A stretch of DNA of 64,000 nt from Geoglobus acetivorans (lineage in GTDB: Archaea > Halobacteriota > Archaeoglobi > Archaeoglobales > Archaeoglobaceae), in assembly GCF_000789255.1 (NCBI RefSeq), contig NZ_CP009552.1, positions 1,240,001-1,304,000 of the forward strand, read 5' to 3'. Shown here one piece after another: positions 59,097 through 64,000 of this stretch. The translations under genes and the position numbers were made by a program. The notes beneath the pieces were generated by a model. It worked only from the letters and a program-made list of their open reading frames with translations. It was not told the DNA's origin and did no database searches. Positions within the stretch are counted from its first letter, which is position 1. Each line of letters opens with the position of its first letter.

Positions 59097-59131
59097 AGGA
59101 TGTGGGACTTACTTACCATCCTGTCCGCAGG
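59097..59131 (+). promoter_or_regulatory. Mutually exclusive small hairpins upstream of the lactate operon
   Basis: AGGATG (59097-59102) pairs with CATCCT (59117-59122), while CCTG (59120-59123) pairs with CAGG (59128-59131); the two share CCT and cannot both form. They lie in the 249-nt gap before the lactate operon, upstream of a TATA-like AATAATTATTTCC. This could be coincidence. Nothing else is recognised in 58969-59217. Confidence 0.25.
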
Positions 59132-59217
59132 AATAATTATTTCCCGAAGTCATCGGATTACACAGGCGCCCCCGTAAGGAGAGAGCCAGTGGGCATTATT
59201 TCCCAAGAGGTGAGATA

Positions 59218-60135
59218 ATGATAAGGCCGAAGTACGTGATTGAATTCCTCTCAGAAAACATGAGAAAAACAGGAAACCCTCTCGGAATAGGGAACGAAAA
59301 AATAAACACATGGTGGAAAGAAGCAGACATCAAAAACGAGGGAGAATGGTTCTTCTTCACGGGAATGCTTTACCAGCTAACACCATACATCGAAACAGTT
59401 ACAGGATACCTGGAAAAGATTGAAAACTCTGGGTTGCAGACGTTGCTTGTCCTTTCCAGATACGTTCCGATTCCATTCAGCATACTCGGCATGATAACTC
59501 CAAAAGACAGCAGGAATGAGGCAGACAGGATTCTCAGGAGCATTCACTCATTGCTCGTAAAATCCGGAATAGATGTTTACTACCTGCCCGAACTTGACTT
59601 TTACAGCGGTATCCTGCTTTACGACTTTGGTGATGATGATGGATTCAGAGAACATGCCAGATTCGTTGCGGAAAAACTCAGCGAGGCCGGAGTTGAGAAA
59701 ATCGTAACTCCAGACCCCCACACCACCTACGCCCTGAGAAAGCTCTACCCCGAATATACCGGGAAGAGGTTCGAGGTTAAAAGCTACATTGAGCTGATTT
59801 ACGGGCTGAAAGGCAGGAACCGTGAGGAATTTGTGATCCACGACCCGTGCTATTACGGAAGATATCTCGAGATATCGGACAGAATAAGAGAGGTGCTCGA
59901 CTCGGCAGGCATAGGTTACAGGGATGTGGAGTATTCCAAAAGAATGACAAACTGCTGCGGTGGGCCAATAGAGGCGCTGTCTCCCAAGATTTCGAAAGAG
60001 ATAGCGAAGCTCAGACTTGAAGAGCTTGGAAATTCCGGGATCATCACCTTCTGTCCGATATGCCTCGCCAACCTGAGAAGAGCGGGAGGAAATGCCGTCG
60101 ATTTCGCCCTGGTGGTCGGAGATGAGAATCGCTGA
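59218..60135 (+). CDS. lutA: LutA/LldE-type CCG-domain protein
   Basis: A 305-residue relative of the CCG-domain subunit of the L-lactate dehydrogenase complex LutABC/LldEFG. The second half has HDPCYYGRYLEISDRI and MTNCCGGPIEALSP with later FCPICLANL, the CCG pattern. The first half has lost most cysteines (TPDPHTTYALRKLYP replaces a CCG site), so it may carry one cluster instead of two. It is first of three overlapping genes (14 nt, then 4 nt). Start ATG 59218 behind GAGGTGA. An HdrB-like role is the alternative. Confidence 0.75.
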   Translation: MIRPKYVIEFLSENMRKTGNPLGIGNEKINTWWKEADIKNEGEWFFFTGMLYQLTPYIETVTGYLEKIENSGLQTLLVLSRYVPIPFSILGMITPKDSRNEADRILRSIHSLLVKSGIDVYYLPELDFYSGILLYDFGDDDGFREHARFVAEKLSEAGVEKIVTPDPHTTYALRKLYPEYTGKRFEVKSYIELIYGLKGRNREEFVIHDPCYYGRYLEISDRIREVLDSAGIGYRDVEYSKRMTNCCGGPIEALSPKISKEIAKLRLEELGNSGIITFCPICLANLRRAGGNAVDFALVVGDENR

Positions 60136-60493
60136 ATCTCTCAGGCACAATGGCGTCGAGGTTATCGTAACGGATAACGCAGAAAAAGAGGTTCAGAAAT
60201 TTGGGAATGCCCATGTCAGCGTCGCTCTGAGTGCTGATGAAAACACGGGAATCATCTTCTTCGGTGGCTTTGAGGAGAAAAGAAAGGCTGGCCTGGCAGA
60301 CCATCATGTCGTCATCCTAAGACCAGATGACGTTAAAAACGACATAATCTCGGCCTACAGGCATGCTCTGAGCAAATCCGGTATGCTCTTCGCCTCAAGC
60401 AGCGCATCAAAGACTGCGGACATCGAGGGAAAGCTGGTCTTCGGGATGCACGGGCCGAGAAAGCTGACCGTGATAATCGAGGTGAGAGAATGA
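60122..60493 (+). CDS. lutC: LutC/LldG-type LUD-domain protein
   Basis: A 123-residue short form of LutC. The LUD-domain end MHGPRKLTVIIEVRE matches the HGPxxL signature; the upstream part (TGIIFFGGFEEKRKAGLADH, MLFASSSASKTADIEG) is shorter than the ~200 residues of bacterial LutC. The start is ATG 60122 inside the end of lutA. Its stop overlaps lutB by ATGA. It serves as the third subunit of the lactate-oxidising complex by context. Confidence 0.78.
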   Translation: MRIAESLRHNGVEVIVTDNAEKEVQKFGNAHVSVALSADENTGIIFFGGFEEKRKAGLADHHVVILRPDDVKNDIISAYRHALSKSGMLFASSSASKTADIEGKLVFGMHGPRKLTVIIEVRE

Positions 60494-61596
60494 ACATATA
60501 TGACGCCATAAACAGACCGTCAATCAGGGAAGGAATTCTGAGATCTCTGAGAAACCTGAGCGATGCTGTGAGGAGAAACATAGAGAACCACCCATACCTG
60601 CTCGACTTTGCTGATGAGGTCAAGAAAGCCAGGCTTGATGTGGCTGAAAATTACGATTACTGGATTGATAAAGCTGCAAGAACTCTTGAAGAGAGGGGCG
60701 TTCAGATACACTACGCAGTAACTGCCGCTGAAGCAAGGAGAATTGCTGGAGAAATTGTTGGAGGAGGAAAAACAGTCGTGAAGGCAAAGTCGATGGTGTC
60801 CGAGGAGATACACCTGAGAGAGCACCTCGAAAAGCTTGAAAACGAGGTGTGGGAGACCGACCTCGGAGAGCTGATTGTTCAGCTTGCCGGGGATAAGCCC
60901 ATGCACATGGTCATCCCTGCTCTGCATTATTCTGAAGAGGAAGTGAGAAGAATTCTCCAGAAAATTGGAATTAAGGGAGAAAATGCTGAGGAAATGGCCA
61001 GAGAGGTTAGAAATTTCATGAGAGAAAAATTTCTGAATGCTGACACCGGCATTTCCGGGTGCAACGCATTTTCGGCAGAAACGGGGAGGATATTTCTGAT
61101 TGAGAACGAGGGAAATATACGACTGTCTACCTCGCTGCCTGAAACCTACATTGCTCTGATAAGCATAGACAAGATCCTCCCGTCCGACGAGCTTGCCCTG
61201 AAATCCGTACTCGTGCAATCCGCATTTTTCGGGACCTTTCCTCCAGCCTACATAAACATCAACGAGAAAGCGGCTGGGCAGAAAATGCACGCAATACTCA
61301 TCGACAATGGCAGAAAAAACACGCCATACAGGGAACAGCTTTCGTGTGTCAAGTGCGGAAGATGTCAGCTTGAATGCCCCGTTTTCCAGCTTGCCGGAAA
61401 CATCTGGGGTGGAGACGTGTACGGAGGACCGATGGGCATGGGCTGGAGTGCCGTGACTGGCGAGGTGGTGGAACTGTGCTTTCTCTCAACGCTGTGCGGA
61501 AAATGCATGGAAGTCTGCCCAATGAACATTGACATGCCCGGCATCATAAGGTCGCTGAGGAAGAGAATCCTTGAGCGAGACATTAGACAACAGTAA
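60490..61596 (+). CDS. lutB: LutB/LldF-type iron-sulfur LUD protein
   Basis: A 368-residue LutB: LUD domain (about 40-265, with KAKSMVSEEIHLREHLE and ISGCNAFSAETGRIFLIENEGN) followed by two [4Fe-4S] motifs (CVKCGRCQLECPVF and CGKCMEVCPMNID). It is shorter than bacterial LutB (~470), lacking the long C-terminus. With lutA and lutC it should oxidise L-lactate to pyruvate and pass electrons to the quinone pool, complementing the D-lactate enzyme at 28609. It ends 25 nt before the ligase start. Confidence 0.88.
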   Translation: MNIYDAINRPSIREGILRSLRNLSDAVRRNIENHPYLLDFADEVKKARLDVAENYDYWIDKAARTLEERGVQIHYAVTAAEARRIAGEIVGGGKTVVKAKSMVSEEIHLREHLEKLENEVWETDLGELIVQLAGDKPMHMVIPALHYSEEEVRRILQKIGIKGENAEEMAREVRNFMREKFLNADTGISGCNAFSAETGRIFLIENEGNIRLSTSLPETYIALISIDKILPSDELALKSVLVQSAFFGTFPPAYININEKAAGQKMHAILIDNGRKNTPYREQLSCVKCGRCQLECPVFQLAGNIWGGDVYGGPMGMGWSAVTGEVVELCFLSTLCGKCMEVCPMNIDMPGIIRSLRKRILERDIRQQ

Positions 61597-61621
61597 TATA
61601 TCTCCCGGCACACCTATTTTT

Positions 61622-63301
61622 ATGCTCACATTTTCGGAATTCGCTGAGCTCTGTCAGACTGTTGAAAAAATATCATCCACCCTTGAAAAAACAGCAAGAA
61701 TTGCTGTTTTCATAAGAGAGATTGAGGATGAAAATGATCTGTACAATGCTGTCCTCTTCCTCCAGGGAAGAATTTACCCGGAATGGAGCGAACGGGATCT
61801 GGGCGTCGGAGTGGGGCTGATTTACGAGGCAATGAGGATTGCAACAGGGATTGACAGAAAGACTATCGAAAATCTGATAAGAGAGAAGGGAGATTTCGGT
61901 CTTGCCGCAGAGGAACTTGTCAAGAAGAAGACCCAAACTCTGCTCTTCACCGAGGAGCTAACAGTAAAGAAATTGAGAGAAATATTTGACGAGATCAGTT
62001 CCCTTGAAGGAGGAGGGAGCCAGAAAAAGAAAATACTGCTGCTCTCTGAGCTGTATTCACTCTGCAGTCCGATTGAAGCCAGATACCTGACCAGACTGAT
62101 ACTCAGGGAAATGAGGCTGGGCATAGGAGAGGGGATAATAAGAGACGCAATAGGAAAGGCGTTTGGAATCGAGTCTGAAATTGTCGAGCGGGCATACATG
62201 ATCACAAACGACTTTGGAAAGGTTGCAGTTGAGGCGAAAAATGGCGGGAAACAGGCGTTGCTGTCCCTTAAAATTACTCCTCACATTCCTGTAAAGATGA
62301 TGCTCGCCCAGGTTGCAGAAAGCCTTGAGGAGGCGACGAGAGAGATAAGGGAGCTTGGAGTCGAGTGGAAGTTTGATGGCTCAAGGGTCCAGATTCATTA
62401 CGCCGATGGTAGGGTTACAATCTACTCAAGGAGACTTGAAAACGTTACAAACGCCCTGCCGGACATCGTCAGTGAGATAAAGAGGTGCGTCAAGGAGAAC
62501 GTCATTCTGGATGGTGAGGTTATTGCCGTCAGGGATGGAAGGCCAATGCCGTTCCAGCACGTGTTGAGGAGGTTCAGAAGAAAGCATGGCGTGTCCAGAA
62601 TGGTGGAGGAGATTCCCCTGAAGGTTTACCTGTACGACATCCTGTACGACGATGGCGAGGTAATAGACCTTCCGCTGAAGGAGAGAAGGGCGAGACTCAT
62701 TTCCGCTGTCGGTGAGAGTGATGCTGTAAAGGTGGCCGAACAGATTGTAACCTCGGACGTGAGGGTAATCCAGCAGGAGTTCGACAGGGCAATTCAGGCA
62801 GGTCACGAGGGGTTGATGCTGAAAAATCTGGAATCTAAATACATCCCAGGTAAAAGAGGGAAGAACTGGCTCAAGCTCAAGGCGACCATGGAAACATTAG
62901 ACCTTGTGGTCGTAGGAGGAGAGTGGGGCGAGGGCAAGAGAAGCAACCTGATAAGCTCATTTGAACTTGCATGCTTAGATGAATACGGGGGGCTGCTCAG
63001 AGTGGGTAAGGTGGCAACGGGGTTTACAGACGAGGATCTTGAAGAGCTGACTGAACTGTTCAAACCAGAGATCGAGTATCAGGAGGGAAAAAGAATAGTG
63101 TTCAATCCAAAATACGTCTTCGAGGTGGCGTATCAGGAGATACAGAAAAGCCCCAAATACGAAAGCGGCTACGCTCTGAGATTTCCGAGATTTGTCAGGC
63201 TCAGAGATGACAAGAGCGTTGAGGAGGCAGACACAGTAGAAAGGGTCGCGAGGCTTTACGAGGTGCAGTTCAGGAGCAAGGGTGGGTCGTGGTCATCATA
63301 A
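61622..63301 (+). CDS. lig: ATP-dependent DNA ligase
   Basis: A 559-residue archaeal/eukaryotic-type DNA ligase that joins Okazaki fragments. It has an N-terminal DNA-binding domain (~1-205), an adenylation domain with the catalytic lysine in EWKFDGSRVQIH, later motifs GEVIAVRDGRPMPFQ, EGLMLKNLESKY and KGRKNWLKLK-type NWLKLKATM, and a C-terminal OB fold. The frame is open to 61571, but ATG 61622 (MLTFSEFAELC) gives the standard N-terminus and a leaderless or very short leader. No partner genes adjoin. Confidence 0.94.
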   Translation: MLTFSEFAELCQTVEKISSTLEKTARIAVFIREIEDENDLYNAVLFLQGRIYPEWSERDLGVGVGLIYEAMRIATGIDRKTIENLIREKGDFGLAAEELVKKKTQTLLFTEELTVKKLREIFDEISSLEGGGSQKKKILLLSELYSLCSPIEARYLTRLILREMRLGIGEGIIRDAIGKAFGIESEIVERAYMITNDFGKVAVEAKNGGKQALLSLKITPHIPVKMMLAQVAESLEEATREIRELGVEWKFDGSRVQIHYADGRVTIYSRRLENVTNALPDIVSEIKRCVKENVILDGEVIAVRDGRPMPFQHVLRRFRRKHGVSRMVEEIPLKVYLYDILYDDGEVIDLPLKERRARLISAVGESDAVKVAEQIVTSDVRVIQQEFDRAIQAGHEGLMLKNLESKYIPGKRGKNWLKLKATMETLDLVVVGGEWGEGKRSNLISSFELACLDEYGGLLRVGKVATGFTDEDLEELTELFKPEIEYQEGKRIVFNPKYVFEVAYQEIQKSPKYESGYALRFPRFVRLRDDKSVEEADTVERVARLYEVQFRSKGGSWSS

Positions 63302-63375
63302 AAACTATAGCGGGCCTGACACCATCCATTTTTGAACGGAAAAGAAATAACGCCAAAGGTTCAGCAAACAGAATG

Positions 63376-64000
63376 TTATCCGAAAATTCTCTCTATCAGC
63401 CAGTCAGCATCAAATTTCACAAGATCCTCATACTCCTGACCGGTGCCTATGAAGAGAATCGGCCTTGAAGTAACGTAGGCTATGGATATGGCTGTTCCGC
63501 CTTTTGGATCTGCATCCAGCTTCGTTAGAATGCTCCCATCTATGCCGACAGCCTCATTGAACATCTCCGCCCTTTCAATCGCATCATTGCCAGCGATGCT
63601 CTCATCGACAAACACGATCAAATCCGGCTTGGTAACCCTTTTTATCTTTTCGAGCTGATCTATAAGATTTTTCTTGGTGTGCATCCTGCCTGCTGTATCT
63701 GCAAGCACGACATCAATTCCCTTGCTCTCAGCATGCTTTATCGCATCGTAAATCACTGCTGCAGGGTCCGAGCCGGCTTTATGTTTTATAATCCTGACAC
63801 CCAGTCTGTTTGCATGTTCCTCAAGCTGTTCTATCGCCCCTGCCCTGAAAGTATCACCGGCAGCAAGAACAACAGAATAGCCGTTATCCATCAGCCTTCT
63901 GGCAACCTTGGCAATGGTCGTTGTCTTTCCGGTACCGTTAACACCAACAAACAGAACTACAGCAGGCTTCTTTTCCTTCAGCCTGTTTTTGACCCATTCA
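63376..64000 (-). CDS. ftsY: Signal recognition particle receptor FtsY (partial)
   Basis: The C-terminal part of the SRP-receptor GTPase, running off the right edge. The G1 P-loop [17 protein letters not shown] lies at about 63900-63950; the chain continues with [49 protein letters not shown] and ends [32 protein letters not shown] and the [14 protein letters not shown] loop separate FtsY from Ffh. The N-terminus is outside the window. Confidence 0.93.
   Translation of the reverse strand, partial: EWVKNRLKEKKPAVVLFVGVNGTGKTTTIAKVARRLMDNGYSVVLAAGDTFRAGAIEQLEEHANRLGVRIIKHKAGSDPAAVIYDAIKHAESKGIDVVLADTAGRMHTKKNLIDQLEKIKRVTKPDLIVFVDESIAGNDAIERAEMFNEAVGIDGSILTKLDADPKGGTAISIAYVTSRPILFIGTGQEYEDLVKFDADWLIERIFG

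Noticed and set aside
1-64000. tRNA, rRNA or CRISPR arrays
   Set aside because: I scanned the gaps for GGTTCRANNCC-type T-arms, rRNA-like conserved blocks and regularly spaced direct repeats and saw none; short or degenerate cases could be missed without a covariance search.

Overview
The window is chromosomal DNA from a euryarchaeon that looks like a member of the Archaeoglobales (Archaeoglobus, Ferroglobus or Geoglobus type). The evidence is gene content: archaeal TFB, Gar1, Nop10, aIF2-alpha and PbaB-type proteins; F420 and methanopterin genes (cofE, mptD, an F420-type LLM oxidoreductase); an AhbC-like haem enzyme; beta-oxidation and lactate genes; and DUF1102 surface proteins, a family I associate with Archaeoglobus. 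The genus is an inference. Many genes are leaderless or carry GGTG-type ribosome sites, and operons commonly use 4-nt ATGA overlaps. I found no tRNA, rRNA or CRISPR array.

Layout. 1-7970: acid activation and oxidation, with a partial 4-hydroxybutyryl-CoA dehydratase-like gene, an enoyl-CoA hydratase, two paralogous acyl-CoA synthetases, an Lrp regulator, a metallo-beta-lactamase fold hydrolase and an LLM oxidoreductase. 8143-10750: a YeiH-type transporter, a tandem universal stress protein and a TrmB-type regulator, behind a clean tandem operator. 10930-21128: a cell-surface island with a PGF-CTERM protein, a large secreted protein, five proteins sharing a DUF1102-type N-terminus (one fused to vWA, one with a Cys-rich tail), a SipW-like signal peptidase, a DUF5305-like protein and three small HTH proteins. 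21131-27099: Cys-tRNA(Pro) deacylase, ilvC, moaC, a sugar nucleotidyltransferase, a COG1031 radical SAM protein, and the membrane subunits of a Na+-pumping decarboxylase, with oadB frameshifted. 27315-39415: gar1 and tfb (overlapping by 98 nt), a D-lactate dehydrogenase module, ahbC, alaS, cofE with two neighbours, and the aif2a-nop10-PAC2 operon. 39840-44732: three envelope genes including a PGF-CTERM S-layer-like protein. 44850-53364: oadA, a solitary TnpB element at its promoter, thiDN, mptD, metG, rpiA and surE. 53583-64000: an orphan histidine kinase, amrS, guaAA, acetyl-CoA synthetase, a lutA-lutC-lutB lactate module, DNA ligase and partial ftsY.

How the genes fit together. The metabolic genes describe a heterotroph that activates fatty or other organic acids and acetate to CoA thioesters and oxidises both lactate enantiomers through FAD/Fe-S enzymes. 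Haem (AhbC) and F420 supply electron carriers.

The most interesting region is the surface island. A SipW-type peptidase sits beside tandem small secreted proteins, which is the arrangement of TasA biofilm fibres in Bacillus and of the archaeal bundling pili (AbpA). I propose that it encodes an extracellular filament or matrix system with its own regulators and a shared promoter motif. Other points worth checking are the oadB frameshift, the gar1/tfb overlap, the TnpB border lying in the oadA promoter, a hairpin at the 5' end of the S-layer mRNA, and several inverted-repeat operators.
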